NCBI RefSeq assembly: GCF_021228125.1
Contig: NZ_JAJQQS010000021.1
Location: forward strand, 1 to 64,000
DNA length: 64,000 nt
Reading direction: 5' to 3'
DNA from: Streptomyces albireticuli
GTDB taxonomy: Bacteria > Actinomycetota > Actinomycetes > Streptomycetales > Streptomycetaceae
Of this stretch, positions 35,909 through 45,355 are shown piece after piece. The translations under genes and the position numbers were made by a program. The notes below the pieces were generated by a model. That model worked only from the letters and a program-made list of their open reading frames with translations. It searched no databases and was not told the origin of the DNA. Every line of letters begins with the position of its first letter. The first letter of the stretch is position 1.

Positions 35909-37843
35909 TCAGCGGATGGGCCGGTGGACGTTGTCGGTGGTGGCGGGGCCCGGGGTGGCGTCCGCGATCCAGGGACCGTCGCCGGAGGGGTCGACGATGC
36001 CCGCCTCCAGCCATTCGTACGACCCCGAGAGCACTCCGGAGACGAGCTTGCGGTCGAGGTCGTCGGTGTTGGTCCACAGCCGTCCGAAGAGCTCCTCGAC
36101 GCGGATCCTGGCCTGCCGGCAGAAGACGTCGGCCAGCTCATACGCCTCGTGGCCGTGCTCGCCCTCGGTGCGCAGCCGCTCGGCGCGCACGCACGCGGCG
36201 CTCATGGCGAAGAGCTCGGCGCCGATGTCGACGACGCGGCCGAGGAAGCCTTGCTTGGTCTCCATCCGGCCCTGCCAGCGCGACATGGCGTAGAAGGTCG
36301 AGCGGGCGAGCTTGCGCGAGGAGCGCTCGACGTAGCGCAGGTGGCCGGCCAGGTCGCGGTGGCCGGCCGGGCGGAATTCGGCGTACGTGGTGGGCAGCTG
36401 GCCGGGGCCCGCCACGAGCTTGGGCAGCCAGCGGGCGTAGAAGCCGCCGGCGCGGGCTCCGGCGCGGGCCTTGTCGCCGAGGGACTTCTCGGGGTCGATG
36501 AGGTCACCGGCGACCGAGAGGTGGGCGTCGACGGCCTCGCGGGCGATGAGCAGGTGCATGATCTCGGTGGAGCCCTCGAAGATGCGGTTGATGCGGGAGT
36601 CGCGCAGCATCTGCTCGGCGGGGACGGCGCGCTCGCCGCGGGCGGCCAGCGAGGCGGCGGTCTCGTAACCCCGGCCGCCGCGGATCTGGACCAGCTCGTC
36701 CATCATCAGCCAGGCCATCTCGCTGGAGTAGAGCTTGGCGAGGGCGGCCTCGATGCGGATGTCGTTGCGGTTCTCGTCGGCCATCTGGCCGGAGAGGTCG
36801 AGGACCGCCTCCAGGGCGAAGGTCGTCGCGGCGATGAAGGAGATCTTGGCGCCCACGGCCTCGTGCCGGGCGATGGACTTGCCCCACTGCTCGCGCGTCT
36901 CCGACCACTCGCGGGCGATCTTCAGCGCCCACTTGCCGCCGGCGACGCACATGGCGGGGATGGAGAGGCGGCCGGTGTTGAGCGTGGTCAGGGCGATCTT
37001 CAGGCCGGCGCCCTCGGGGCCGATGCGGTGCGCCGCGGGCACGCGGACCCGGTGGAAGCGGGTGACGCCGTTCTCGATGCCGCGCAGGCCCATGAAGGCG
37101 TTGCGGTGCTCGACGGTGACGCCCTCGGCGGCGGCCTCGACGACGAAGGCCGTGATGCCGCCCTTGTGGCCCTCGCTCTTCGGGACCCTGGCCATCACGA
37201 CGAGGAGGTCGGCGACGACGCCGTTGGTGGTCCAGAGCTTGACGCCGTCCAGGACGTAGTCGTCGCCGTCGGGGACGGCGGAGGTGGCCAGCCGCGCGGG
37301 GTCGGAGCCCACGTCCGGCTCGGTCAGCAGGAAGGCCGTGATGTCGGTGCGGGCGCAGCGCGGCAGGAAGGCGTCCTTCTGCTCCTGGGTGCCGAAGAGC
37401 TTCAGCGGCTGGGGGACGCCGATGGACTGGTGCGCGGAGAGCAGCGCGCCGACGGCGGGGCTGACGGAGCCGACCAGGGCGAGGGCCTTGTTGTAGTAGA
37501 CGGAGGTGAGGCCCAGCCCGCCGTACTTGGTGTCGATCTTCATGCCGAGGGCGCCGAGCTCCTTGAGCCCGTTCACCGTCTCGTCCGGGATCTTCGCCTC
37601 GCGCTCGATGCGGGCGCCGTCGATGCGGGTCTCGCAGAAGTCGCGGAGCTTGGTGAGGAACTCCTCGCCGCGCCGGACGTCCTCCAGCGCGGGCGTGGGG
37701 TGCGGGTGGATCAGGTCGAGGCGGAACCGGCCGAGGAAGAGCTCCTTGGCGAAACTGGGCTTCTTCCAGTCCTGTTCCCGGGCCGCTTCGGCGACCTGTC
37801 GTGCTTCGCGTTCGGAGACCGGTCGTACGGATGGTGCGGTCAT
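35909..37843 (-). CDS. Acyl-CoA dehydrogenase, long VLCAD-like form
   Basis: A 644-aa flavoenzyme for the first step of fatty-acid beta-oxidation. AFLLTEPDVGSDP and WTTNGVVADLLVVMA bind FAD; IFEGSTEIMHL carries the expected catalytic Glu. A C-terminal helical extension of about 170 residues (LPTTYAEFRPAGHRDLAGHL) makes it resemble membrane-associated VLCAD/ACAD9-type enzymes rather than 380-aa short-chain forms. GAGGTG ribosome site. A strong inverted repeat lies 32 bp upstream of the start. Confidence 0.92.
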   Translation of the reverse strand: MTAPSVRPVSEREARQVAEAAREQDWKKPSFAKELFLGRFRLDLIHPHPTPALEDVRRGEEFLTKLRDFCETRIDGARIEREAKIPDETVNGLKELGALGMKIDTKYGGLGLTSVYYNKALALVGSVSPAVGALLSAHQSIGVPQPLKLFGTQEQKDAFLPRCARTDITAFLLTEPDVGSDPARLATSAVPDGDDYVLDGVKLWTTNGVVADLLVVMARVPKSEGHKGGITAFVVEAAAEGVTVEHRNAFMGLRGIENGVTRFHRVRVPAAHRIGPEGAGLKIALTTLNTGRLSIPAMCVAGGKWALKIAREWSETREQWGKSIARHEAVGAKISFIAATTFALEAVLDLSGQMADENRNDIRIEAALAKLYSSEMAWLMMDELVQIRGGRGYETAASLAARGERAVPAEQMLRDSRINRIFEGSTEIMHLLIAREAVDAHLSVAGDLIDPEKSLGDKARAGARAGGFYARWLPKLVAGPGQLPTTYAEFRPAGHRDLAGHLRYVERSSRKLARSTFYAMSRWQGRMETKQGFLGRVVDIGAELFAMSAACVRAERLRTEGEHGHEAYELADVFCRQARIRVEELFGRLWTNTDDLDRKLVSGVLSGSYEWLEAGIVDPSGDGPWIADATPGPATTDNVHRPIR

Positions 37844-37874
37844 GAGGCACCTCGCCGCGTGAGTCGGGGCCGTC

Positions 37875-37893
37875 CCGGTCGGCTACCGACCGG
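37875..37893. promoter_or_regulatory. Palindromic operator candidate upstream of the dehydrogenase
   Basis: CCGGTCGG-CTA-CCGACCGG is a perfect 8-bp dyad, 32 bp before the acyl-CoA dehydrogenase ATG. ACCGACCGGT-type sites are typical of TetR-family repressors of fatty-acid genes. TAGATA just upstream on the minus strand could be a -10. No TetR gene is in the window. Confidence 0.45.
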
Positions 37894-37947
37894 TGCTACT
37901 CGACCGTATCTACCCGATTCGACGTACCTCTACCAGTCCTCGCGCAA

Positions 37948-37995
37948 CGATCCGGCCCCTCACCCGATCAGGCGATCGAGTGAGGGGCCGGATCG
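37948..37995 (-). terminator. Perfect 16-bp stem terminator
   Basis: CGATCCGGCCCCTCAC pairs perfectly with its complement around a 16-nt loop, 16 bp after the stop of the quinone-reductase-like gene. Confidence 0.75.
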
Positions 37996-38010
37996 CGGCT
38001 CCCCGTGCCG

Positions 38011-38973
38011 TCAGTCGACGGACAGGACGATCTTTCCGGTGGTGCGGCCGGTCTCCCCCAGCCGGTGGGCCTCGGCCGCGTCGGCCAGCGGCAGGACGGT
38101 GGCGACCTCGGTCCGCAGCCGGCCGGACTCGACCAGCTCGGTGATGCCGCGCAGGCCGCCGAGGTCGGGCTCGACCATGATGCGGGTGGCGCGCACCCCG
38201 CGCTCACGGGCCGCCGCGAGCACCGGCTCGGCCAGGGGCAGCAGGGAGACGAGGGTGCCGCCGGGGCGCAGGGTGGTCAGGGAACGGAGGGGGTAGTCAC
38301 CGCTGATGGCCTCCAGGACGACATCGACGTCGGCCACGGCCTCGGCGAAGTCCCGCTCGCGGTAGTCGATCAGCTCGTCGGCGCCCAGGCCGCGCAGGAA
38401 GTCGTGCTTGGCGGTGCTCGCCGTGCCGATGACGTACGCGCCGCGGGCCTTGGCGATCTGCACGGCCAGGTGGCCGACCCCGCCGGCCGCCGCGTGGATC
38501 AGGACGCGCTGCCCCTCGGACACCCCGGCCGTGTCGACGAGCGCCTGCCAGGCCGTCAGCGCGGCCAGCGGCAGGGCGGCGGCCCGGACGTGGTCGAGGC
38601 CGCGCGGCCGGGGCGCGAAGTGCCGGGCGGGAGCGGTGACGTACTGGGCGTACGCTCCGGCCGGGTGCGGGAAGCGGGGCATGCCGTAGACCTCGTCGCC
38701 CGGCGCGTGGACGGTCACGCCGTCGCCGACCGCCTCGACCGTGCCGGAGACGTCGTAGCCGAGACCGAACGGCGGGGTCTGGCCGGTGTAGTAGAAGCCG
38801 CGGGCCCGGGTCTTCCAGTCGACCGGGTTGACCCCGGCGGCACGCACCCGCACCAGGACCTCGCCCACGTTGGGCACGGGGCGGTCGGTCTCGACCAGCT
38901 TCAGCACCTCGGGGCCGCCGGCGGTCTCCTGGCGGACGGCGAGCATGCGGGCGGGGGCGGCGGTGTCGTTCAT
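38011..38973 (-). CDS. NADP-dependent quinone oxidoreductase-like MDR protein
   Basis: A 320-aa member of the zinc-free medium-chain reductase family. Entry domain VRVRAAGVNPVDWKTRARG, hinge GYDVSGTVEAVG, and the NADPH-binding AAAGGVGHLAVQIAKARGAYVIGTAS are clear. No zinc Cys cluster is present. Start at 38973 has AAGGAG at 9 bp. It likely reduces quinones or enones; substrate unknown. Single gene flanked by terminators. Confidence 0.88.
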   Translation of the reverse strand: MNDTAAPARMLAVRQETAGGPEVLKLVETDRPVPNVGEVLVRVRAAGVNPVDWKTRARGFYYTGQTPPFGLGYDVSGTVEAVGDGVTVHAPGDEVYGMPRFPHPAGAYAQYVTAPARHFAPRPRGLDHVRAAALPLAALTAWQALVDTAGVSEGQRVLIHAAAGGVGHLAVQIAKARGAYVIGTASTAKHDFLRGLGADELIDYRERDFAEAVADVDVVLEAISGDYPLRSLTTLRPGGTLVSLLPLAEPVLAAARERGVRATRIMVEPDLGGLRGITELVESGRLRTEVATVLPLADAAEAHRLGETGRTTGKIVLSVD

Positions 38974-39104
38974 GAGGGGTGGCTCCTTGCGGTCCGGACC
39001 GTTCGATGGCTCCAGACTTCCGGAGGCGGCACCGGCCGACGAGTGGCCTGACTGCCATGTAGCGCAAGGATCGGGCCACGTCCCGAAGGTGCCGCGGGAA
39101 ACGC

Positions 39105-39149
39105 GGACGGCCGGTTCGGCACCCACCCGGGGTGCCGAACCGGCCGTCC
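39105..39149 (-). terminator. Perfect 20-bp stem terminator
   Basis: GGACGGCCGGTTCGGCACCC pairs without mismatch around ACCCG, 41 bp beyond the aldehyde dehydrogenase stop. It is the longest perfect stem seen in the window. Confidence 0.85.
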
Positions 39150-39190
39150 TGCTCATGCTCCCGTGCCGTCCGGCGCGGGCTCCTACAGGG

Positions 39191-40636
39191 TCAGAGGGCC
39201 AGGCCCGTCAGGACCAGCACCCGCTCGTAGGTGTAGTCGTCCATCGCGTAGCGGACGCCCTCGCGGCCGACGCCGGACTGCTTGGCACCGCCGTAAGGCA
39301 TCTGGTCGGCGCGGTAGGAGGGCACATCGCCGATGATCACGCCGCCGGTCTCCAGCGCGCGGTGGGCGCGGAAGGCCGTCTGGAGGTCGTGCGTGAAGAC
39401 GCCGGCCTGGAGACCGTAAGGCGAGTCGTTGACGGCGGCGAAGGCGGCCGCCTCGCCGTCCACGCGGGAGAGGGTGAGGACCGGTCCGAAGACCTCCTCG
39501 CACGCGATGGTCACGCCGGCCGGGACGTCCGCGAGGACGGTCGGGGCGTAGGTGGCGCCGTCGCGCTTGCCGCCCGCGAGCAGCGTGGCACCGGCGGCGA
39601 CCGCCTCGTCAACCCAGGACTCGACGCGCTTGGCGGCGTCCTCGCTGACCAGCGGGCCGACGTCGGTGGCCGCGTCGGACGGGTCACCGGTGACCTGCGC
39701 CTCGACGGCCGCGACGACCTTCGGGACCAGGCGCTCGTACAGCGAGGCGTCGGCGATGACGCGCTGCACGGAGATGCAGGACTGGCCGCCCTGGTAGTTG
39801 GAGAAGGTGGCGATGCGCTGTGCCGCCCAGTCGAGGTCTTCCTCGGAGGACCAGTCGGCGAGGACGACGGCCGCGCCGTTGCCGCCGAGCTCCAGGGTGA
39901 CGTGCTTGCGCGGCGCGGAGTCGAGGATCGACCAGCCGACGGGGCCGGAGCCGGTGAAGGAGATGACCGGCAGGCGCTCGTCCTGGACCAGGGCGGGCAT
40001 CCGGTCGTTCGGGACCGGCAGCACGCTCCAGGAACCGGCCGGCAGGTCGGTCTCGGCGAGGATCTCGCCCAGGACCAGGGAGGAGATCGGCGTCGCCGGC
40101 GCGGGCTTGAGGATGATCGGGGCGCCGACGGCGATGGCCGGGGCGACCTTGTGCGCGCTCAGGTTGAGCGGGAAGTTGAAGGGCGCGATGCCGAGGACGG
40201 TGCCGCGCGGGAAGCGGCGCGTCAGGGCGAGGCGGCCGGTGCCGCCGGCGTCGGTGTCCAGGCGCTGGGCGTCGCCGGCGTTGAACCGGCGGGCCTCCTC
40301 GGCGGCCCAGCGGAAGACGGAGACGGCGCGGCCGACCTCACCGCGCGCCCACTTGATGGGCTTGCCGTTCTCGGCGGAGATCAGCTGGGCGATCTCCTCG
40401 GTGCGCTCGGTGAGCCGTGCGGCGACATGGTCGAGGGCGGCGGTGCGGACGTGCGCGGGCGTGGCGGCGAACTCGTCACGGACGGCGTGCGCGGCGGCGA
40501 CGGCCTCCTCGACCTGCGCCTCGGTGGGCACGCTCACGGTGCCGACGAGACGGCCGTCCCAGGAGTTCGTGACGTCGAAGGTCTCCTCGCCGGTGGCCTC
40601 GCGGCCGGCCAGCCAGAACGCGTGGGGAGCAGTCAC
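39191..40636 (-). CDS. NAD(P)-dependent aldehyde dehydrogenase
   Basis: A 481-aa ALDH. Catalytic Glu in VTLELGGNGAA and Cys in YQGGQSCISVQR, NAD-binding FTGSGPVG, and PFNFPLNLSAHKVAPAIAVG identify the family. Divergence from GABA-type dehydrogenases and similarity to the succinate-semialdehyde/lactaldehyde group suggest an aldehyde acid-forming role; succinate-semialdehyde is an attractive substrate given the PucR regulator next door and gabT 5 kb away. GTG start with GGAGGG 6 bp upstream. Confidence 0.88.
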   Translation of the reverse strand: MTAPHAFWLAGREATGEETFDVTNSWDGRLVGTVSVPTEAQVEEAVAAAHAVRDEFAATPAHVRTAALDHVAARLTERTEEIAQLISAENGKPIKWARGEVGRAVSVFRWAAEEARRFNAGDAQRLDTDAGGTGRLALTRRFPRGTVLGIAPFNFPLNLSAHKVAPAIAVGAPIILKPAPATPISSLVLGEILAETDLPAGSWSVLPVPNDRMPALVQDERLPVISFTGSGPVGWSILDSAPRKHVTLELGGNGAAVVLADWSSEEDLDWAAQRIATFSNYQGGQSCISVQRVIADASLYERLVPKVVAAVEAQVTGDPSDAATDVGPLVSEDAAKRVESWVDEAVAAGATLLAGGKRDGATYAPTVLADVPAGVTIACEEVFGPVLTLSRVDGEAAAFAAVNDSPYGLQAGVFTHDLQTAFRAHRALETGGVIIGDVPSYRADQMPYGGAKQSGVGREGVRYAMDDYTYERVLVLTGLAL

Positions 40637-40769
40637 GGTTTTCCCTCCCGGGAGGTGTGGGTGATTACGGCTCCCTCACCGTAGAGGGGGCGGGTCTCGG
40701 GGGCCGTTGTCCGGGATGGAGTACGGGTGGGGGTGGGCGCGCCGCAATGGCGGGGTGGGATTGGGTTTT

Positions 40770-41037
40770 TTTCCCCGCCCCGCCCCTTCCCGATACCGGG
40801 GCTCCGCCCCGGGCCCCCTTCGGCGCTCCGCGCGGTGGCCTCGAACTCCCCCGGCTACCGCTGGGAGGTGCCCCCAGCCGGGCTGGATTTCGCCCCTGCC
40901 CGAGGCCCGCCTTTCCGGCCCGGTTCCGGGCGGCAACTCAGTCCGTCCGGCGTTTGAGGACCGGGGTCCGGGGCGGAGCCCCGCCACGCGGCGGAGCCAC
41001 ACATCCAGCGCGGCGGAAGGGAGCGGGGCCGGGGCGA
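40770..41037. repeat. MITE-like element, copy D (long form), filling a 406-bp gap
   Basis: Ends at 40770-40792 (TTTCCCCGCCCCGCCCCTTC start) and about 41014-41037 are imperfect inverted repeats. Inside lie GGGGCTCCGCCCC, the 30-bp module (40846-40875) and, reversed, the CGTTTGAGGACCGGGGTCCG half of the core. It occupies most of the gap between the PucR gene end and the aldehyde dehydrogenase start (40637-41042); no gene is supported there. The dehydrogenase promoter probably lies in 40640-40765. Confidence 0.8.
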
Positions 41038-41042
41038 AGCCC

Positions 41043-42701
41043 CTACTGCTGCTGCCCCGATGTCGTCTTCAAGGCCAGCCACAGCTCCATCCGCGCATCC
41101 GGGTCGTCCAGCGACCGGCCCAGGATCTCCTCCACCCTCCGCATCCGGTAGCGCAGCGTATGGCGGTGGACGCCCAGGTCCGCCGCCGCCGCGTCCCACT
41201 GGCCGTGGCGGGAGAGCCAGGCCCGGAGGGAGGCGACCAGGTCGCCGCGGCCCGTGGCGTCGTGCTCGTACAGGGCGCGCAGCAGGCCGTCGGCGAAGGC
41301 GCGGACCGCGTCGTCGGCGAGGAGGGGGAGCACCGACCCGGCGGCGAGCTCCTCGTGCTCCACGAGGACGCGGCCGCGGCGGCGGGCCACCGACAGGGCC
41401 TGTTCGGCCTGCCGGTAGGCGGCCGCGGCGGCGATCGGCCCGGCGGGGGCCGACAGACCGACGACGAGGTCGCAGGGGGGCGCCGCCGCGCTGCGGTCCC
41501 GCGGCCGGGACTTGGTCCCCCGGCGGGCCTCTATCCCGCGCGCGTGCTCCGCGCAGGCCGCGACCGCCGCGCCGCCGTCGGGCGCGAGGACGATGAGCCG
41601 CTCGCCGTCCGGCACGGTCAGCACCGCCTCGGCCACCCGGCCCGCGGCCGTCTCGACCGCGTCCGCGAGGAGGCCCAGCGGGTCGGCCGGGGGCGGCGCG
41701 GCCTCGCCCGCCGGCTCGGCGGTCTCCTCGGCGGCGGGCGGCTCGGTCACGGCCTCGGCGACCAGCACGCGGAACGGCGCGTCCAGCAGTCCGCCGTAGA
41801 GGTCGCCGGCGACGGCCCGCGCGTGGTCCGGCTCGCCGGCCAGCAGCATCCGCAGCACCGCCGCGCCGAGGCGCTGCTCGGCGTCCTGGAGGGCGCGGGA
41901 GCGCTCGGTGGTGAGGGTGAGGAGGGCGATCGCCGACTGGACGGCGTAGCGCTCGGCGGTGCCCAGGGGGGCGGCCGTACCGACGGCGAGGACGCCCCTG
42001 GCCCGGCGGCCGGAGCCGAGGGACTGGAGCTCGACGCGGTCCGCGCCCTCCTCGGCGGGGTCGCTGCCCAGGACGGCGGTCGCGGGCGCGGGGCGCTCGC
42101 GGAGCCGCTCGACGTCCCGGCCCAGCCGGGCGGCGCGGCGGGCCGCCCAGTCCGGGGCGGCCGCGACGACGGCGCCGGACGCGTCGTAGAGCGCGGCCCA
42201 GCCGTCCAGGTGCGCGGCGAGCCGGGCCAGCAGCGCGGCCGGGCCCTCGGCGCCGACGGCCGCCCGGGTCAGTTCGCGCTGGGCCTCGAAGCCCGCGGTG
42301 ACCGCGCGGTACTGGTCGGCGGCGATGGCGGCCGACACGGCCTTGCTGATGGCGAGGAACGGTGTGCGGCGCGGCACCTCCAGCAGCGGCAGCCCCTCCG
42401 CCGCGGCGGCCTCGATCAGCGCCTCGGGCACCTGCTCGTAGTTGACGCCGACGGCGAACCCGAGCCCCACGACACCGGCGCGGACCAGCCGGCGCACGTA
42501 CCGGCGCATCTCCTGCCGGTCCTCCGCGTCGATCTTCATCGCGGTGATCAGCAGGAGTTCCCCGCCGTCCATCCACGGCACGGGGTCGGCCAGCTCGCTG
42601 ACGTGCGCCCAGCGGACGGGGGTGTCCAGCCGGTCCTCCCCCGCGAGCACGGCGAGCTTGAGCGCGGAGTGGTGGACGAGGGAGGCGAGCGTAGGAGGCA
42701 T
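41043..42701 (-). CDS. PucR-family transcriptional regulator
   Basis: A 552-aa regulator. The N-terminal PucR sensor domain (SALKLAVLAGEDRLDTPVRWAHVSELADPVPWMDGGELLL) is followed by a GGDEF-like middle and a C-terminal helix-turn-helix (WDAAAADLGVHRHTLRYRMRRVEEILGRSLDDPDARMELWLAL). PucR proteins control purine, amino-acid or GABA use; some activate gabT genes. The ATG at 42701 gives the family's N-terminus; the frame upstream is unrelated. Neighbours (aldehyde dehydrogenase, gabT) suggest GABA or aldehyde catabolism as target. Confidence 0.92.
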   Translation of the reverse strand: MPPTLASLVHHSALKLAVLAGEDRLDTPVRWAHVSELADPVPWMDGGELLLITAMKIDAEDRQEMRRYVRRLVRAGVVGLGFAVGVNYEQVPEALIEAAAAEGLPLLEVPRRTPFLAISKAVSAAIAADQYRAVTAGFEAQRELTRAAVGAEGPAALLARLAAHLDGWAALYDASGAVVAAAPDWAARRAARLGRDVERLRERPAPATAVLGSDPAEEGADRVELQSLGSGRRARGVLAVGTAAPLGTAERYAVQSAIALLTLTTERSRALQDAEQRLGAAVLRMLLAGEPDHARAVAGDLYGGLLDAPFRVLVAEAVTEPPAAEETAEPAGEAAPPPADPLGLLADAVETAAGRVAEAVLTVPDGERLIVLAPDGGAAVAACAEHARGIEARRGTKSRPRDRSAAAPPCDLVVGLSAPAGPIAAAAAYRQAEQALSVARRRGRVLVEHEELAAGSVLPLLADDAVRAFADGLLRALYEHDATGRGDLVASLRAWLSRHGQWDAAAADLGVHRHTLRYRMRRVEEILGRSLDDPDARMELWLALKTTSGQQQ

Positions 42702-42798
42702 GACACCTTCGGGAGGGCCGACGACTGCGCCGTCCCGTATGAACGGCTGCTCCCGATTCTGCCTCAGTGGAGGATTCACCGGGCACGCGAACGCGCCC

Positions 42799-42835
42799 TG
42801 ACGGCCCGGCCCCGAGGAGCCGGGCGGGGCCGTCA
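42799..42835 (-). terminator. Hairpin overlapping the end of the membrane ATPase gene
   Basis: TGACGGCCC and GGGCCGTCA form the outer stem, with a GC-rich inner stem. One arm includes the stop codon of the 840-aa protein gene. Confidence 0.6.
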
Positions 42836-45355
42836 GCGCATCAGGTCGACCAGCACCGGCGGCGCGCTCGCGCCGCGCACGGACGTCACGGACAGCACGG
42901 CGTGCCCGGGGGGCACCATGTGGGCCAGCTCCGAGGCGGACCAGCGCTCCCGCTCGACCTTGCGGACGGTCACGGACTGGGCGGTGACGGCCCGGCCGGT
43001 GACGGCGCGGCGGAGCAGGTGCGTGGCCCGGGTCAGCGGTTCATGGGCGATGACCTGGCGATCGGTGATGTCACGGGCCTCCACCCACTCCTTGCCCCAG
43101 ACCTCCGCGAAGCGGGCGCCGTCCCAGGTGGTGACACCGGAGAACGCCATCCGGCAGCCGACGGAGCCGAGCAGGGCGCTGCGCAGCGACTCCGGCACGT
43201 CGTCGAGCGTGCGCAGGGTGAGGACGGCCCCGGCGTTGGCCGAGCGCAGCCGGCCGAGGCCGCGGACGGCCTCGGGCGTGACGGCGTGGGTGGCGTCGTC
43301 GAGGACGAGGCAGGCGAAGAGCGAGCGGTCGGCGCGGGCGACGGTGGACTCGGTGAACTGGGCGAGGACGAGCCGGGCGAGCATCCGGGACGCCTCGGCG
43401 TGGCCGCGCTCGGGCAGGTCGATGCGGACGCGCAGCGGGTGTTCGAGGGTGCGGAGGGAGAAGGTGCGGCCGGGCCGGGTGGTGTCGAAGAAGCGGGCGA
43501 AGGCGGGCCGGTCGAGGAGCGCGAGCCGGTCGGCGAGGAGGGGGCCCGCGTCGCCGGGGCGGTGCGCCTGCCGTTCGCGCGCGTCGAGCTCCCGGGCGAG
43601 CGCGTCGTGGCCGCCGGCGGCGAGCCCGGCGCGCAGCGCGGCGACGGCCTCGGCCGAGCCGTCGAGGAGCTCCCGAAGCTCCGGCACGGACGGGAAGCGT
43701 CCGTGGACCGCGTGGTACGGGCCGAGGATCTGGGCCAGCGCCATCGCGGCCCGCCGGGAGCCCTCCCCGGGCAGGCCGGCGGCGACGTCGCCGATGAGGC
43801 CCTCGGCGAGGACGGCGGCGGCCTCGTCGGGGTCCTCCGTGCCGCCGTACAGGTCCAGGTCGTAGGCGGAGTCCGGGCGTCCGATCTTCACCACGATGTC
43901 GAACGCCTCGTCCGGGGCGAGCCCCTCCCCCGCCGCGCCGACGGCGACGACGGCCGTGCGGCCGGCGAGCGCCTGGAGGCAGAGCGACTCCAGCACGGGC
44001 CGCACCAGGCGGTCCGTCTTCCCGGAGCCGGGCGGCCCGACGGCCAGCAGGGAGGTGCCGAGCAGCCCGGGGTCGAGGGCGCAGCCCGCGCCGCGGTGCT
44101 CGTGGGGGTTGCGGTCGTCGTCGGCGGCGGTGCCGATCCGCACCTGGCGGGTGACGAGGTCGTGCCGGGCGACGCGGACGGGCAGGTCGCGGGCGCCGGA
44201 GGGGTGCGCGCAGGCGGCGGCGCCGTGGCGCAGCACGGTCTCGGTGAACGCGGCCAGCCGGCCCGGCCGGGTGTGCACCGACTGCCAGGCGCGCTCGATG
44301 CGGGAGTGGTCGACGTCGTTCATGGCGCCGGCGTGTGCCTCGGCCGCCAGCCGTTCGGCGGCGTCGTGGGCTCCGGCGGCGCGCAGCTGGGGCCAGTCGG
44401 CGGGGTCGCCCTGCGGCTCGGGGGCGCCTGTTCCCAGGGGCCCGGGGGCGTCCGGGGCACCGGGCGGTACGGGGCCGGGCCGCTCGGCGGCGGCGCGGCC
44501 GGCCGGTCCGTAGCGGCGCCGGAGCTCCGGCCAGCAGCCGACGCGGCCGGCCACGGCGAGGAGGAAGCCGGCGAAGAGGACGTAGTAGGTGTAGGTGGCG
44601 TAGAACGACTCGGGGATCTGCCCCTGCCAGGACTCCGGGGTCAGGTGGAAGAGCGGCCACAGCCACACCCCGCCGAACGCGCCGTTCCAGCACAGCGTCC
44701 ACACGGTCACGGCGCCGGCCGCGGCCAGGGCGCCGCGGCGGACCAGCACGGGTGCCGGGAGGCGTTCCGGCTCGGGCGGGCGGAGGAAGGCGGGGGCCGG
44801 GCGCCAGAGCCGGTCCCACAAGGGCGCGCCGTAGCGGCGCCAGAGCTCCGGCCACCGGCCGATCCGGCCGAAGCCGACCGCGAGGGCGCCCACGCAGAGG
44901 GCGTAGTAGATGTACGAGGCCGCGAGCCACTCCTGGGTGCCTTCGGGCCACACGTCGAGGAACATGGCGCGCAGCGGCCAGCGCCAGTACGGCCCGAGGT
45001 AGCCGTGCCACAGCAGGGACCACAGGAGCCAGCCGCACAGGAACGCGATCATGGCGCCGACCAGCAGCTGCCGGGTCGGCACCCGGCTGTGGTCCTCGGG
45101 CGTCCGGGGCCGGTGGCCGAAGGCCCAGACGCCCGGCCGGGTGGCGGGGCGGGGGGTGCGCAGCCAGGTGACGAAGGGCGCTTCCCGGCCGCCGTCGCGG
45201 GCCGGAGCCGCGGGTGGGGCGGCCGCCGGTACGGGGGGTGCGACGAACCGCGGCGGTTCGGCGGGGCGGGGGGGCACGGCCCCGTGGCCCGGCGGTCCCC
45301 CCTGTCCCCCCGCACCCCATGTCCCGGGTGCGTCGTACGTGCCCTCTGCGTCCAT
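42833..45355 (-). CDS. TraG/VirD4-like membrane ATPase
   Basis: An 840-aa protein. A Pro/Gly-rich N-terminus precedes two similar membrane modules (about residues 90-180 and 195-290), each ending RWPELWRRYG or CWPELRRRYG, so the membrane part arose by duplication. The ATPase has Walker A GPPGSGKTD (Lys446) and Walker B CLVLDD (Asp686-687), with a TraG/TraD-like layout (LLAVGPPGSGKTDRLVRPVL). It resembles coupling ATPases that feed DNA or protein to membrane machines, but no relaxase or channel genes are near. ATG with AAGGGG. Substrate unknown. Confidence 0.75.
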   Translation of the reverse strand: MDAEGTYDAPGTWGAGGQGGPPGHGAVPPRPAEPPRFVAPPVPAAAPPAAPARDGGREAPFVTWLRTPRPATRPGVWAFGHRPRTPEDHSRVPTRQLLVGAMIAFLCGWLLWSLLWHGYLGPYWRWPLRAMFLDVWPEGTQEWLAASYIYYALCVGALAVGFGRIGRWPELWRRYGAPLWDRLWRPAPAFLRPPEPERLPAPVLVRRGALAAAGAVTVWTLCWNGAFGGVWLWPLFHLTPESWQGQIPESFYATYTYYVLFAGFLLAVAGRVGCWPELRRRYGPAGRAAAERPGPVPPGAPDAPGPLGTGAPEPQGDPADWPQLRAAGAHDAAERLAAEAHAGAMNDVDHSRIERAWQSVHTRPGRLAAFTETVLRHGAAACAHPSGARDLPVRVARHDLVTRQVRIGTAADDDRNPHEHRGAGCALDPGLLGTSLLAVGPPGSGKTDRLVRPVLESLCLQALAGRTAVVAVGAAGEGLAPDEAFDIVVKIGRPDSAYDLDLYGGTEDPDEAAAVLAEGLIGDVAAGLPGEGSRRAAMALAQILGPYHAVHGRFPSVPELRELLDGSAEAVAALRAGLAAGGHDALARELDARERQAHRPGDAGPLLADRLALLDRPAFARFFDTTRPGRTFSLRTLEHPLRVRIDLPERGHAEASRMLARLVLAQFTESTVARADRSLFACLVLDDATHAVTPEAVRGLGRLRSANAGAVLTLRTLDDVPESLRSALLGSVGCRMAFSGVTTWDGARFAEVWGKEWVEARDITDRQVIAHEPLTRATHLLRRAVTGRAVTAQSVTVRKVERERWSASELAHMVPPGHAVLSVTSVRGASAPPVLVDLMR

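Noticed and set aside
42833-45355. Part of an integrative conjugative element
   Set aside because: No relaxase, integrase, attachment repeat or tRNA target is seen; GC content and neighbours look like core chromosome.
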